A DNA stretch of 64,000 nt from Mannheimia sp. USDA-ARS-USMARC-1261 (GCF_000521605.1 NZ_CP006942.1:310001-374000); one strand, 5' to 3'; counted from the first letter of the stretch, positions 1 through 9,179 are shown. Translations and numbers: made by a program. Notes: generated from the letters alone by a model not told the origin.

Positions 1-559
1 TTAATAAGCTGATATCTAATTTATCCAATTTAGCCCATTCGTGATTTTCCGGTACAACGAGATACATTTCTTCATTAAAAATCGGTACTTCAATGAAAGG
101 CTCACTCTCTTTTACAAATGAAATGATTCCACAATCAAGCTGACCTGCCTCAAGTTGATCCAATAGCTGATTGGTTTGCAGTTCATAAAGATAAAGGTCT
201 AAATCGGCAAAATCTTTTTTCAATGCAGGAATAATAATTGGAGAAAGGTAAGGTCCGAGCGTTGGAATTACCCCAATATGGAGCGGACCGGACATCTCTT
301 TCCCTTGATTGCTTGCCATTTCTTTTAGAATTTTAACTTCTCGCAATACGACTTTGGCTTGCTCTACGAGGGTTAAGCCCGCTTGCGTGAAAAGCACTTT
401 ACGGCTGGTTCGTTCAAGTAGAATTGTGCCTAGCTCATCTTCTAATTTACGGATCTGTCCACTCAAAGTCGGCTGGCTGACATTACAAGATTCCGCAGCA
501 CGGCGAAAATGTTTATAGTCTGCGAGGGCAATTAGGTATTCTAAATCTCGAATGTTCAA
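1..559 (-). CDS. oxyR: Hydrogen peroxide-sensing LysR-type regulator OxyR (N-terminal part, runs off window)
   Basis: Transcriptional activator of the peroxide-stress regulon, a cytoplasmic DNA-binding protein of the LysR family. The 186 visible residues hold the helix-turn-helix (about 18-40, with FRRAAESCNVSQPTLSGQ) and the start of the effector domain (about 88 on, MSGPLHIGVIPTLGPYLSP). Both are nearly colinear with E. coli OxyR. The gene is cut by the left edge, so the redox cysteines of the family (Cys199 and Cys208 in E. coli) lie outside and cannot be checked. The start is taken as TTG at 557-559: it gives the family N terminus (M)NIRDLEYL, and GGAG lies 7 bases upstream. Identification rests on recognised family sequence; confidence is high. 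Confidence 0.93.
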   Translation of the reverse strand, partial: MNIRDLEYLIALADYKHFRRAAESCNVSQPTLSGQIRKLEDELGTILLERTSRKVLFTQAGLTLVEQAKVVLREVKILKEMASNQGKEMSGPLHIGVIPTLGPYLSPIIIPALKKDFADLDLYLYELQTNQLLDQLEAGQLDCGIISFVKESEPFIEVPIFNEEMYLVVPENHEWAKLDKLDISLL

Positions 560-741
560 TTTATTTCTCCAATTTGATATTTTCCTATTAATCCGATAGG
601 TAAATTATGCCATATTTGCACGCATAATGCTTCGTATTTTACAACATAACTTTTTACTTGATAGGATTTAGCGATAAATTTTTAATATTTAATTCGGTTA
701 AACAAATTAATAAAGAGGAAAAAATTTTTTCAATAAAAGAA

Positions 742-762
742 AATGGGGCTTACCGCCCCATT
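742..762 (-). terminator. Intrinsic terminator of thrC
   Basis: AATGGGGC (742-749) pairs with GCCCCATT (755-762) around a 5-base loop. On the minus strand it is followed by a T-rich run (TTTCTTTTATTG), just past the thrC stop. Confidence 0.8.
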
Positions 763-772
763 GAGATGAGAT

Positions 773-2047
773 TTATTTTAATAAATAAGCACGCAATGTA
801 GCAAAATCTGCTGGCATTTCATCAGATAACAGAGTTAATTTGTTGTGTTTATCTAATGCTTCCGGAAGTGGCAATTCAATCTCTAAAATACGCTCAACCG
901 ATTCTTTAAATTTTGCCGGGTGGGCGGTACATAAGAAAATGCCTGTTTCGCCTGCTTGTAGTTGGTCTTTTAAACTTTGGTATGCAATTGCACCGTGTGG
1001 TTCGCATAAATAGCCTTCTGCATATTGAGCTTTTAATGCCGCTTCGGTTTCTTCATCATTTAATGCCGCAGAGCCTAAGTCTGACAAGCTCCAACCGTTG
1101 CGTTTAAATAATTCTTCAACACGAGACCAGTTATTCGGGCGGCTTACGTCCATTGCATTTGAAAGGGTTGCAACCGTTGCATTTGGCTCCCATTTGCCTG
1201 ATTTTAAATAGCGTGGAACGGTGTCGTTCGCATTAGTTGAGGCGATAAAACGTTTGATCGGTAAACCTAGAGTTTTCGCAATTAAGCCGGCGGTTAAGTT
1301 ACCGAAGTTACCACTTGGTACTGAAACTACTACATTATCACGTTTCTCTTTTGGCAGTTGTGCCACTGCTTCAAAGTAGTAGCAGACTTGAGCCAGTAAG
1401 CGGCTGATATTGATGGAGTTCGCCGAGTTCAAACCGATGGCTTGGCGAAGTTCTGCATCGTCAAAGGCTTGTTTAACTAAGGCTTGGCAAGCATCAAAGT
1501 CTGATTCAATCGCCACAGTACGAATGTTTCCGCCTAAGGTGCAGAATAATTTTTCTTGTAACGGACTGATTTTACCTTTCGGATACAAAATCACCACATT
1601 GATATTTTCTAAACCATAGAAAGCGTGAGCCACTGCTGCACCTGTATCGCCGGAAGTCGCGGTTAAAATTGTGATTTTGCCATCGCCACGCACATTCGCT
1701 AATGCCTGAGCCATAAAGCGACCGCCGAAATCTTTGAATGCTAAGGTCGGACCGTGGAACAGTTCTAATGCATAAATATCATCATTGACTTTGGCAAGTG
1801 GTGCAGGGAAAGTGAACGCATTTTTTACCATTGTATTTAAGGTTTCTTGCGGTAATTCTTCACCGATTAATGCCGAAAGAATTTTTTGGCTACGTTCAAC
1901 TAAAGGTAAATCTAATAATTCATCAATATTATCTAATTTAGGTAAGACTTCTGGGAAAAATAATCCTTGATTTTTGCCTAATCCCTGGCGGACTGCTTGG
2001 GCAAAACTCACTTGTTCTTCTGGGTGTTTGATGTTGTATAAATTCAT
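773..2047 (-). CDS. thrC: Threonine synthase
   Basis: Pyridoxal-phosphate enzyme converting O-phosphohomoserine to threonine, the last step of threonine synthesis, in the cytoplasm. The 424 residues match the long gamma-proteobacterial form. The N-terminal segment begins MNLYNIKHPEEQVSFAQA, the PLP lysine is Lys105 in GPTLAFKDFGG, and the phosphate-binding loop SGNFGN follows around residue 240. In E. coli thrC is the last gene of thrABC. Here it stands alone with its own promoter (2088-2115) and terminator (742-762), and neither thrA nor thrB is next to it. The ATG start has AGGATCT upstream. Confidence 0.97.
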   Translation of the reverse strand: MNLYNIKHPEEQVSFAQAVRQGLGKNQGLFFPEVLPKLDNIDELLDLPLVERSQKILSALIGEELPQETLNTMVKNAFTFPAPLAKVNDDIYALELFHGPTLAFKDFGGRFMAQALANVRGDGKITILTATSGDTGAAVAHAFYGLENINVVILYPKGKISPLQEKLFCTLGGNIRTVAIESDFDACQALVKQAFDDAELRQAIGLNSANSINISRLLAQVCYYFEAVAQLPKEKRDNVVVSVPSGNFGNLTAGLIAKTLGLPIKRFIASTNANDTVPRYLKSGKWEPNATVATLSNAMDVSRPNNWSRVEELFKRNGWSLSDLGSAALNDEETEAALKAQYAEGYLCEPHGAIAYQSLKDQLQAGETGIFLCTAHPAKFKESVERILEIELPLPEALDKHNKLTLLSDEMPADFATLRAYLLK

Positions 2048-2087
2048 TTAGGGAGATCCTTTATTTTAAAATAGAAATTTTTAATTG

Positions 2088-2115
2088 ATTTTAGCCATAA
2101 GCAATGATTAGTCAA
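2088..2115 (-). promoter_or_regulatory. Putative sigma-70 promoter of thrC
   Basis: Read on the minus strand: -35 TTGACT (2115-2110), a 16-base spacer, -10 TAAAAT (2093-2088). This places the transcription start about 35-40 bases before the thrC ATG. Inferred by eye from consensus match only. Confidence 0.55.
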
Positions 2116-2172
2116 TGCAAAAGCGAAAAATAAGCGGTATGATTTAGTAAAAATTTTGCAAAGGAGATAAAA

Positions 2173-2631
2173 ATGAAAACCATCGTTCGAACAATCGCAA
2201 AACAAAAACAGATTGCGTTGGTTGCTCACGACAGCTGTAAGAATGACTTAATCCGCTGGACACAAACCCATAAATCGCAACTTGCTTCCCATAAACTCTA
2301 TGCCACAGGTACAACAGGACATTTGCTTGCGAGAGAAACCGGGCTTGAAATAACAGCATTAATGAGTGGACCAATGGGCGGTGATCAACAATTAGGTGGG
2401 CTGATTGCAGAAAAGAAAATTGATATGCTGATTTTCTTTTGGGATCCGATGAATGCCGCTCCGCACGACCCGGATGTGAAAGCCCTGATGCGAATTGCAA
2501 CGGTGTGGAATATTCCTGTTGCTATTAATGAAACTTCAGCTAATTTCTTGTTAAATGCAGATTTATTTAATCAAGAGGTTGAAGCGATTGTGCCGGATTA
2601 CGATGGCTATTTGGCGGAGCGTTTAGGGTAA
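2173..2631 (+). CDS. mgsA: Methylglyoxal synthase
   Basis: Converts dihydroxyacetone phosphate to methylglyoxal and phosphate, a bypass of lower glycolysis when phosphate is short. The 152 residues match the E. coli enzyme in length and numbering: His19 (IALVAHD), catalytic Asp71 ([10 protein letters not shown]), His98 and Asp101 (NAAPHDPD). The start ATG is preceded by AAGGAG at a good distance. The gene is divergent from thrC and followed by an uptake-signal/hairpin element before yccS. Confidence 0.96.
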   Translation: MKTIVRTIAKQKQIALVAHDSCKNDLIRWTQTHKSQLASHKLYATGTTGHLLARETGLEITALMSGPMGGDQQLGGLIAEKKIDMLIFFWDPMNAAPHDPDVKALMRIATVWNIPVAINETSANFLLNADLFNQEVEAIVPDYDGYLAERLG

Positions 2632-2646
2632 CATTTGATATTAATT

Positions 2647-2734
2647 ACAAGCGGTCATTTTTACTCGCTACGCTCGCTCCTTCGGAGCCGTTGGCAAAGC
2701 CAACGTTCAAACGCAAGCGTTTGTTAGTAAAAAT
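2647..2734. repeat. Uptake signal plus chain of small hairpins closed by an outer stem
   Basis: An uptake signal ACAAGCGGTC (2647-2656) runs into ATTTTTACT (2657-2665), which pairs perfectly with AGTAAAAAT (2726-2734). Inside lie successive short hairpins: an imperfect one in CGCTACGCTCG (2667-2677), CTCC/GGAG around TTC (2678-2687), GTTGGC/GCCAAC around AAA (2690-2704), and CAAACGC/GCGTTTG around AA (2708-2723). The whole folds like a cloverleaf. It ends 14 bases before the yccS start codon, where no clear Shine-Dalgarno is seen. A related arrangement occurs at 48077-48149. Confidence 0.7.
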
Positions 2735-2748
2735 TTACAAATAAAAAG

Positions 2749-4956
2749 ATGAATAAGTATTTAAAAAAACTGCAAAACAGTTGGCTCTCGGAAAGTGTGA
2801 TTAAAACCTTGCCGATGTTTATTTCGCTCAATATTGCCGCAGTAAGCATTTGGCAGCTTGGTATTTCGCATTTTGCGATGCCGCTGATGTTAGGCATTAT
2901 CGCAGGTGGTTTGGTTGATTTAGATAATAGTCTTATCGGACGAGCAAAAAATCTAATCATCAGCCTAGTGGCATTTTCACTTTCCTCCATTGGGGCAAGC
3001 GTCTCTTTATATTTAGGCTGGTTGTTCGTGCCGGTCCTGATGGTTTGTACTTTTCTTCTAGTAATGCTCGGAGCAGTTGGACAACGTTACAGCACTATTG
3101 CTTTCGGCACGTTGATTGTGGCTATCTATAACAGCTTAACTTATACCCCCGAAGTACTGTGGTATAACAATGTCGTGATGATTCTACTCGGCACATTGTT
3201 ATATGGATTGGTCGGGATTTTAGTATATTTAGTTTTCCCGAATCGAACGGTACAGGAGAATTTAGCTTCTGCTTACCTTGCCTTAAGCCACTATTTGCTG
3301 GCAAAATCCGCCTATTTTGACCCCGATGATGACGATTTAAACGCAAAACAACTGGCACTTGCCAAAGCGAACAGTGAAGTAATGGTAGCATTTGATAAAA
3401 CGCGAGTATCATTATTTTATCGTTTAAGACGACAGCACAAACAGCAACGTACGCAACGAATGTTACGCTACTATTTTACGGCTCAAGATATTTTAGAACG
3501 GGCGAGTTCCAGTCATTATCAGTACCACGAACTGTTCCAGCAATTAAGTAATAGCGATTTAATGTTTCGCTTCCAGCGAGTAATGGAACTTCAAGCGGTT
3601 GCGTGTCAAAAAATTGCAGTGGCATTACGTCATCGAGAAAGATATGAACACAGTGAGCGTGGTGAGAAAGCATTGCAAGGGTTGCTCAACTCGTTGGTTT
3701 ATCATCAAGAAAGAGGGTTAAAAAGCACTTACCGATGGGAATCGGTTGCTGAGAATTTAGCCAACATTGAACGCCAATTAGCTCAAATTGAACAAGGGGC
3801 AAGCCGTTCAGAGCATATTGAGCCACTTAGTAAAAATTTCACAAAATCTAACCGCTTGATAGCCGAAAATATTACGGGTTTTGGCAATATTATCCAAGCA
3901 ATTAAAGGGCATTTAACCTTTGAATCACAACTATTTCGCCACGCCGTTCGCCTTTCGATTGTGGTGCTTTTATGTAGTGCAATAGTGCCACTTTTAGGTT
4001 TTGATAACAAAGGTTATTGGATTTTATTGACGGCGGTTTTTGTCTGTCAGCCCAATTATACCGCAACGAAAACCCGCTTAATTCACCGTGTGATTGGCAC
4101 GATTTTCGGCGTAATTGTTGGTGGAATGTTTGAATTGTTTAATGTAACGCTTAGTCTTGAAGCTCAACTTGGTATTATTGTACTGACCGGCTCGCTTTAT
4201 ACCTTTTTCCGTTTGGTACATTATGGCTTTTCGACTTTTTACATTACCGTATTAGTGATGATAAGCCTTGATATTGCAGGCGTAAGTATAGAAAGTAGCA
4301 CATTAATGCGAATTTTCGATACGCTACTTGGCACAGCTATTGCGTGGTTAGCCGTAACATTTTTATGGCCGGACTGGAAATATCTCAATTTGCAAAGTAA
4401 TTTACATAATAGCCTAAAAGCCAGCGGAAATTATTTACGGCACATTATTGCTCAACTCCAATTTGGTTATAACGAGCAACTGCCTTATCGCATAGCCCGC
4501 CGTGATGTACACAACCATTTATCTGCACTCAGCAATACGATTACTAGTATGTATAGTGAGCCACAGAAATACGCAAATGATTTAGCTTTTGCTCCGAAAT
4601 TGTTAGGCATTGGCTATACCTTGCTTGGCTATATTTCAACCTTAGGGGCTTACCGCATTGCCAGCCGTGAAATTAATCGACAAGTCGATTTTTCCGCAAT
4701 ATTTTTTTCACACGGGCGAGAAGTCGCGAATATTATCGATAAAATTGCGGATGACAGTCGTTCATTTGCAAAATTATCGGAAAAATTGACCGCTATTGAC
4801 CAAGATCTTGCCCAGTTTGAGCAAGAACACCAGCAAAAACAAGATGAATTAGCTTTAGTTCTAATTCAGCAATTGAGGTTGATCACCCAATTATTGCCGC
4901 AGTTGCAGAGTTTGTTGAAAATGGAAAAATTAAGTGGAGTGGAAAAAGTAGATTGA
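2749..4956 (+). CDS. yccS: YccS/YhfK-type FUSC-family inner-membrane protein
   Basis: Large integral membrane protein of the YccS family (FUSC, fusaric-acid-resistance-like). Its transport substrate is not established. The 735 residues are close to E. coli YccS (about 720). A first block of hydrophobic segments lies at about residues 20-165 (for example FISLNIAAVSIWQLG and PVLMVCTFLLVMLGAVG). A long cytoplasmic helical section follows (about 170-395), then a second membrane block at about 395-545 with the FUSC core KGYWILLTAVFVCQPNYTAT, and a charged C-terminal tail with coiled-coil character. It is monocistronic and convergent with pqiA. Family assignment is secure; function is not. Confidence 0.85.
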   Translation: MNKYLKKLQNSWLSESVIKTLPMFISLNIAAVSIWQLGISHFAMPLMLGIIAGGLVDLDNSLIGRAKNLIISLVAFSLSSIGASVSLYLGWLFVPVLMVCTFLLVMLGAVGQRYSTIAFGTLIVAIYNSLTYTPEVLWYNNVVMILLGTLLYGLVGILVYLVFPNRTVQENLASAYLALSHYLLAKSAYFDPDDDDLNAKQLALAKANSEVMVAFDKTRVSLFYRLRRQHKQQRTQRMLRYYFTAQDILERASSSHYQYHELFQQLSNSDLMFRFQRVMELQAVACQKIAVALRHRERYEHSERGEKALQGLLNSLVYHQERGLKSTYRWESVAENLANIERQLAQIEQGASRSEHIEPLSKNFTKSNRLIAENITGFGNIIQAIKGHLTFESQLFRHAVRLSIVVLLCSAIVPLLGFDNKGYWILLTAVFVCQPNYTATKTRLIHRVIGTIFGVIVGGMFELFNVTLSLEAQLGIIVLTGSLYTFFRLVHYGFSTFYITVLVMISLDIAGVSIESSTLMRIFDTLLGTAIAWLAVTFLWPDWKYLNLQSNLHNSLKASGNYLRHIIAQLQFGYNEQLPYRIARRDVHNHLSALSNTITSMYSEPQKYANDLAFAPKLLGIGYTLLGYISTLGAYRIASREINRQVDFSAIFFSHGREVANIIDKIADDSRSFAKLSEKLTAIDQDLAQFEQEHQQKQDELALVLIQQLRLITQLLPQLQSLLKMEKLSGVEKVD

Positions 4957-4963
4957 GGAAATT

Positions 4964-4984
4964 CCCTCTCCCGCAAGGAGAGGG
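4964..4984. repeat. Hairpin between convergent yccS and pqiA
   Basis: CCCTCTCC (4964-4971) pairs with GGAGAGGG (4977-4984) around CGCAA. There is no T-run on either side, so it resembles a dispersed palindromic unit more than a classical terminator, though it may protect the 3' ends of both genes. Confidence 0.5.
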
Positions 4985-5002
4985 GAGTATCAATAAAATA
5001 GA

Positions 5003-6247
5003 TTAATTGTGCTTTATTTTCTCATTATCATAATGAATCTTCCACAACATTCTGGCATCTAAATTGGTGGAAGCAAACATAGTAAGGAAAACTGCTGCAC
5101 CAAAATAGAATGCCGCTTCGCCTACCGAGAAGCTAAGAATTTGTCCGCGTTCGAGTAGCGACATCATTAGTGAAAGTACAAATAAATCAAGCATCGACCA
5201 ACGTCCAACAAAGTGAACGTAGTGCAGTAATTTCATCTGTATGTGAATAGGGTGTTTCCATTTGTAGTGAATAGCAAGTAACAGGTAAAAAATAATCGTA
5301 ATTTTGCTTACAGGTACGGCAATGCTTGCAATAAATACAATAGCTGCAACAGTGTAGCTACCCATTTCTATAAACAAGAGCACCCCGGACATCAATGAAT
5401 CTGCGGAAACTTTTCCCGCCATTTCAGTAATTGAAATGGGGAAAATATTGGCGGGGATCATCATTATTGTTCCGGCAATTAAACACGCCCAGACACGCTG
5501 AATTTTAATATTATCGGCAATCGATAAATTGCTCTCGCAACGAGGGCAGCGTTGTCTACCTTTCAAATCTAAAATCGTTTCATCAAAACAGTATTCACAA
5601 GTCGGGCAGAGCGTTGGGTGGCTCGCGTGATCGAAAGGCAGTGAGTGATATTCAGGGTAAAATCGCTCCCACGCCTGTTTGGGCTCTGTTTTGATAAAAA
5701 GTAATGTGTTTAGTACCACCACGAGCACAAATGCAATTAAATTAATATCAAATTCTAAATTGGCATAGTCTCGAATTTTAAATGCTGCAACGGCGAGAGC
5801 AACCAGATAAACATCAAGCATTACCCACTCTTTAATTTTAGTGAGGAATATTAGTGTATAACGTGGGCGTTGGTGGATCATCCGCTGGATATGAATAGTT
5901 AAAATCAGCAAAACAAAGGAGACAGGCATAATGACTGCACACACGAGAACCATAAATGCGGTGTAAGGGTAGCCTGTGGTTGCCATTTTCCAAATACCGT
6001 CCCATACGGTGGCATTAATTTTTATGCCGAGTAAATCAATGCTGAGTAGTGGAAAGCCAAGTGCGAAGGGGAGCAAAATTAAAATGGCTAATGCTAAAAA
6101 TGCACTACGGCGTAAGCTCCAAGTATTGCCTTTTCGTATGACATTATTACAAACAGGGCAGAGGAAGTCCCCTTTTTCGCTCAAAGGAACCCGTACATTT
6201 TGCCCACATTCAAGGCAAGTTTGTAGAATGATACTTTTTATCTTCAT
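5003..6247 (-). CDS. pqiA: PqiA/LetA-family inner-membrane protein with two zinc ribbons
   Basis: Paraquat-inducible protein A family, inner-membrane partner of MCE-domain lipid transport systems (PqiAB, LetAB). The 414 residues consist of two similar halves. Each begins with a four-cysteine zinc ribbon: CLECGQ...CPVCNN at about residues 11-34, and CPTCEY...CPRCES at about 212-240. Each ribbon is followed by four hydrophobic segments. The usual partner gene encoding the MCE protein (pqiB) is not next to it: downstream lies convergent yccS, and upstream is the ilvC leader. Start ATG at 6245-6247. It could equally be named letA; the family is certain, the subgroup is not. Confidence 0.85.
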   Translation of the reverse strand: MKIKSIILQTCLECGQNVRVPLSEKGDFLCPVCNNVIRKGNTWSLRRSAFLALAILILLPFALGFPLLSIDLLGIKINATVWDGIWKMATTGYPYTAFMVLVCAVIMPVSFVLLILTIHIQRMIHQRPRYTLIFLTKIKEWVMLDVYLVALAVAAFKIRDYANLEFDINLIAFVLVVVLNTLLFIKTEPKQAWERFYPEYHSLPFDHASHPTLCPTCEYCFDETILDLKGRQRCPRCESNLSIADNIKIQRVWACLIAGTIMMIPANIFPISITEMAGKVSADSLMSGVLLFIEMGSYTVAAIVFIASIAVPVSKITIIFYLLLAIHYKWKHPIHIQMKLLHYVHFVGRWSMLDLFVLSLMMSLLERGQILSFSVGEAAFYFGAAVFLTMFASTNLDARMLWKIHYDNEKIKHN

Positions 6248-6450
6248 TTGTTTATCTTCTATTAATTTAAGTGGTTATTTTCTACTTTATAACAGAGATT
6301 GCAAGCGGTTAAGTTTTCAAAAAGATTTTCAAACGACAGTTAATTGCATATTTTGCAATATTAAATATTAATATTTTCAATTTACGCAACAATGCTTCTG
6401 TGTATAATCACATTAAATATCATTCATTGACTCACTATAAGGATCAAACA

Positions 6451-7932
6451 ATGTCTAACTATTTCAACACATTAAATTTACGTCAAAAATTAGACCAATT
6501 AGGTCGTTGCCGCTTTATGGATCGTAACGAATTTGCAGACGGCTGCAATTTCTTAAAAGGCAAAAAAGTGGTGATCGTGGGCTGTGGTGCACAAGGTTTA
6601 AACCAAGGTTTAAATATGCGTGATTCAGGCTTAGACATCGCTTACGCATTACGTGCAGAAGCGATTGCCGAAAAACGTGCATCATTCAAACGTGCATCAG
6701 AAAACGGATTCGTGGTAGGCACTTACGAGCAATTAATTCCAGAAGCAGATTTAGTGATCAACTTAACGCCAGACAAACAGCACTCTAAAGTAGTGGCTGA
6801 TGTAATGCCGTTAATGAAACACGGTGCGGCATTCGGTTACTCACACGGTTTCAACATTGTGGAAGAAGGCGAGCAGATTCGCCCGGACATCACTGTTGTA
6901 ATGACCGCACCAAAATGCCCGGGAACAGAAGTGCGTGAAGAGTACAAACGTGGTTTCGGTGTGCCGACATTAATCGCGGTTCACCCTGAAAACGACCCGA
7001 AAGGCGAAGGTTTAGCGATTGCTAAAGCGTGGGCAAGTGCAACCGGTGGCGACCGTGCAGGCGTATTAGAATCATCATTTGTAGCAGAAGTAAAATCTGA
7101 CTTAATGGGTGAGCAAACAATTCTTTGCGGTATGTTACAAGCAGGTTCTATCGTGTGCTACGACAAATTAGTGGCAGAGGGTAAAGATCCGGCTTACGCA
7201 GGTAAATTAATCCAATTCGGTTGGGAAACGATCACCGAAGCGTTAAAACAAGGCGGTATCACCTTAATGATGGATCGCTTATCTAACAGTGCAAAATTAC
7301 GTGCATTTGAGCTTTCTGAGCAAATCAAAGAGAAATTAGCATTCTTATTTGAAAAACATATGGATGATATCATCAGCGGTGAGTTCTCATCAACTATGAT
7401 GGCTGACTGGGCAAACGGCGATGCAAACCTCTTAAAATGGCGTGAAGAAACCGGCAAAACCGCTTTTGAAAATGCTCCACAAGCTGACGGCATCAAAATT
7501 TCTGAGCAAGAATATTTTGATAACGGCGTGTTAATGGTTGCTATGGTGAAAGCGGGTGTAGAATTAGCGTTCGACACAATGGTTTCAGCAGGTATCTACG
7601 AAGAATCAGCGTACTACGAGTCTCTACACGAATTACCGTTAATTGCTAACACCATCGCTCGTAAACGTTTATACGAAATGAACGTGGTTATTTCAGACAC
7701 GGCAGAATACGGCAACTACTTATTCTCTCACGTTGCAACGCCAATTCTTGCGAAAGAAATTATCCCGAACTTAGAAAAAGGCGACTTAGGCGAACCAACC
7801 CCAGCGGTTGAAATCGACAACGTTTACTTACGTGATGTGAACGATGCAATCCGTAACCACCCAATTGAGCTAATCGGTCAAGAATTACGTGGTTATATGA
7901 CAGATATGAAACGTATTTCATCACAAGGTTAA
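6451..7932 (+). CDS. ilvC: Ketol-acid reductoisomerase (class II)
   Basis: NADPH-dependent enzyme of valine, leucine and isoleucine synthesis: isomerises and reduces acetolactate or acetohydroxybutyrate. The 493 residues are the long class II form with a duplicated C-terminal helical domain. The N terminus [17 protein letters not shown] matches E. coli IlvC. The nucleotide-binding loop [11 protein letters not shown] is at about residue 45. The ATG at 6451 is chosen over an in-frame ATG at 6400 because it has AAGGA 6 bases upstream and gives the family N terminus. No ilvY regulator lies beside it. It ends in the strong hairpin at 7997-8027. Confidence 0.97.
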   Translation: MSNYFNTLNLRQKLDQLGRCRFMDRNEFADGCNFLKGKKVVIVGCGAQGLNQGLNMRDSGLDIAYALRAEAIAEKRASFKRASENGFVVGTYEQLIPEADLVINLTPDKQHSKVVADVMPLMKHGAAFGYSHGFNIVEEGEQIRPDITVVMTAPKCPGTEVREEYKRGFGVPTLIAVHPENDPKGEGLAIAKAWASATGGDRAGVLESSFVAEVKSDLMGEQTILCGMLQAGSIVCYDKLVAEGKDPAYAGKLIQFGWETITEALKQGGITLMMDRLSNSAKLRAFELSEQIKEKLAFLFEKHMDDIISGEFSSTMMADWANGDANLLKWREETGKTAFENAPQADGIKISEQEYFDNGVLMVAMVKAGVELAFDTMVSAGIYEESAYYESLHELPLIANTIARKRLYEMNVVISDTAEYGNYLFSHVATPILAKEIIPNLEKGDLGEPTPAVEIDNVYLRDVNDAIRNHPIELIGQELRGYMTDMKRISSQG

Positions 7933-7948
7933 TTTGATGATATGTGTA

Positions 7949-7970
7949 GGGGCAAATTGCAATTTGCCCC
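7949..7970. repeat. Perfect 22-bp palindrome downstream of ilvC
   Basis: GGGGCAAATTG (7949-7959) is followed directly by its exact reverse complement CAATTTGCCCC (7960-7970). It lies between the ilvC stop and its terminator. It is likely a dispersed intergenic palindrome; only this copy is seen here. Confidence 0.6.
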
Positions 7971-7996
7971 TTGGCTAGATAGTTTGGTTATACAGC

Positions 7997-8027
7997 AAAA
8001 GCCTGTAAGTGTTCCTTACAGGCTTTT
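7997..8027. terminator. Bidirectional terminator between ilvC and purC
   Basis: AAAAGCCTGTAAG (7997-8009) pairs over 13 bp with CTTACAGGCTTTT (8015-8027), loop TGTTC. There is a T-run on the plus side and a shorter one (TTTT) on the minus side. Confidence 0.85.
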
Positions 8028-8072
8028 TGCTTATTTGCAAAACACAAGCGAAAAACAACCGCTTGCCATACT

Positions 8073-8930
8073 TTATTTAGTTAATAAATCCAACGCTTCT
8101 TGGTATTTTGCCACGGTTTTTTCAATCACATCGGTAGGTACTTTCGGTGCCGGAGCTTGTTTGTTCCAACCGCTGTTTTCCAACCAATCACGTACGAATT
8201 GTTTGTCGAAGGACGGTGGGTTTGTGCCTTCTTGGTAGGTATCAACTGACCAAAAACGGCTGGAATCCGGGGTTAATACTTCGTCCATTAAGGTTAGCGT
8301 GCCATTTTCATCTAAGCCGAATTCAAATTTGGTATCGCAGATAATAATGCCTTTGGTGAGGGCATATTCTGCTGCTTCGGTGTAAAGTTTGAGAGCGGCA
8401 TCACGTACTTTGGCGGCAAGCTCTACGCCGATTTGGCGTTCGCACTCTTCGTAGCTGATGTTGATGTCGTGATCACCCACTTCGGCTTTGCTTGATGGGG
8501 TGAAAATAGGCTCTGGCAATTTGCTCGCCTCTACTAAACCTTCCGCTAATTTTAAGCCGCAGACTGTGCCGGTTTGTTTGTAATCTTTTAAGCCTGAGCC
8601 GGTTAAATAGCCACGCACGATGGATTCGATTTTCACCGGTGTTAAGCGTTTGCACACTACCGCACGGTATTGAATCGCTTCAGCCTCTTCTTTTGGCAAC
8701 ACGTCAAATACGCTATCGCCTGTGAAGTGGTTTGGCATAATATGTGCCAATTTGTTAAACCAGAAATTAGAAATTTGGGTCAGAATCTCGCCTTTGCGTG
8801 GAATCGGATCATCTAAAATTACATCAAATGCCGATAAGCGGTCGGTTGCCACCATTAACATTCTTTTGTCATCAATTTCGTAAAGGTCTCGTACCTTGCC
8901 TGAATAGATTTTTTTTAAGCTGATTTGCAT
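8073..8930 (-). CDS. purC: Phosphoribosylaminoimidazole-succinocarboxamide synthase
   Basis: ATP-dependent ligase joining aspartate to CAIR in purine synthesis. The 285-residue product belongs to the longer SAICAR-synthetase subgroup, not the 237-residue E. coli type. Visible motifs are [13 protein letters not shown] at about 7-19, [15 protein letters not shown], and the ATP-site stretch [15 protein letters not shown], plus a C-terminal extension. The ATG at 8930 is chosen over longer in-frame readings (up to 9065) because AGGAA lies 7 bases upstream and the N terminus then fits the family. A PurR-type box and a TATAAT -10 element sit just upstream, so purine repression is likely. Confidence 0.95.
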   Translation of the reverse strand: MQISLKKIYSGKVRDLYEIDDKRMLMVATDRLSAFDVILDDPIPRKGEILTQISNFWFNKLAHIMPNHFTGDSVFDVLPKEEAEAIQYRAVVCKRLTPVKIESIVRGYLTGSGLKDYKQTGTVCGLKLAEGLVEASKLPEPIFTPSSKAEVGDHDINISYEECERQIGVELAAKVRDAALKLYTEAAEYALTKGIIICDTKFEFGLDENGTLTLMDEVLTPDSSRFWSVDTYQEGTNPPSFDKQFVRDWLENSGWNKQAPAPKVPTDVIEKTVAKYQEALDLLTK

Positions 8931-8972
8931 TTTAAAATTCCTATCTAGTTTGATTTGCAAAAAATTGGAAAA

Positions 8973-9001
8973 ATTATACCGCTTTACGCAAACGTTTGCG
9001 A
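8973..9001 (-). promoter_or_regulatory. PurR operator and -10 element of purC
   Basis: ACGCAAACGTTTGCGA (8986-9001) contains the perfect 14-bp palindrome CGCAAACGTTTGCG and matches the PurR consensus ACGCAAACGTTTGCGT at 15 of 16 positions. On the minus strand a perfect -10 TATAAT lies at 8978-8973, so the box covers the spacer and -35 region, as expected for repression. Confidence 0.88.
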
Positions 9002-9051
9002 TAAATTCTTCCCTTTCGTGAAAAATAAGCCGATTTTTGTAGAAAAAATGC

Positions 9052-9080
9052 TTGTGATTTATCAATTTTCAGAGTATCTT
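9052..9080 (+). promoter_or_regulatory. Putative his operon promoter
   Basis: -35 TTGTGA (9052-9057), 17-base spacer, -10 TATCTT (9075-9080). It lies about 33 bases before the leader peptide start. Consensus match by eye only. Confidence 0.45.
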
Positions 9081-9112
9081 TTAAACCAATTCAATTTTTG
9101 GAAAACAGAACA

Positions 9113-9157
9113 ATGACATTTATGCGTAATCATCACCATCATCATTTCCCTGAATAA
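9113..9157 (+). CDS. hisL: his operon leader peptide
   Basis: A 14-codon reading frame, MTFMRNHHHHHFPE, with five consecutive histidine codons at 9131-9145, followed by TAA. The run of histidine codons, the position just upstream of mutually exclusive hairpins and the hisG gene behind them identify it as the attenuation leader. E. coli HisL has seven consecutive histidines in a 16-residue peptide. The peptide itself has no known function; ribosome stalling on the His codons senses charged tRNA-His. Confidence 0.93.
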   Translation: MTFMRNHHHHHFPE

Positions 9158-9179
9158 TCTTTCGGGCATTTGGTGTGTG

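Noticed and set aside
2657-2734. tRNA gene suggested by a cloverleaf-like fold and a GTTCAAA segment
   Set aside because: No 7-base anticodon loop, no acceptor stem with discriminator and CCA, and loops of only 2-3 bases.
4964-4984. Classical terminator between yccS and pqiA
   Set aside because: Strong stem but no T-run on either strand; listed as a hairpin repeat instead.
5976-6371. 131-codon open frame on the plus strand over the pqiA start
   Set aside because: Antisense to the conserved zinc-ribbon region of pqiA and crosses its upstream region; no family resemblance.
6400-6450. ATG start for ilvC at 6400
   Set aside because: Adds 17 non-family residues without a ribosome site; 6451 matches E. 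coli IlvC.
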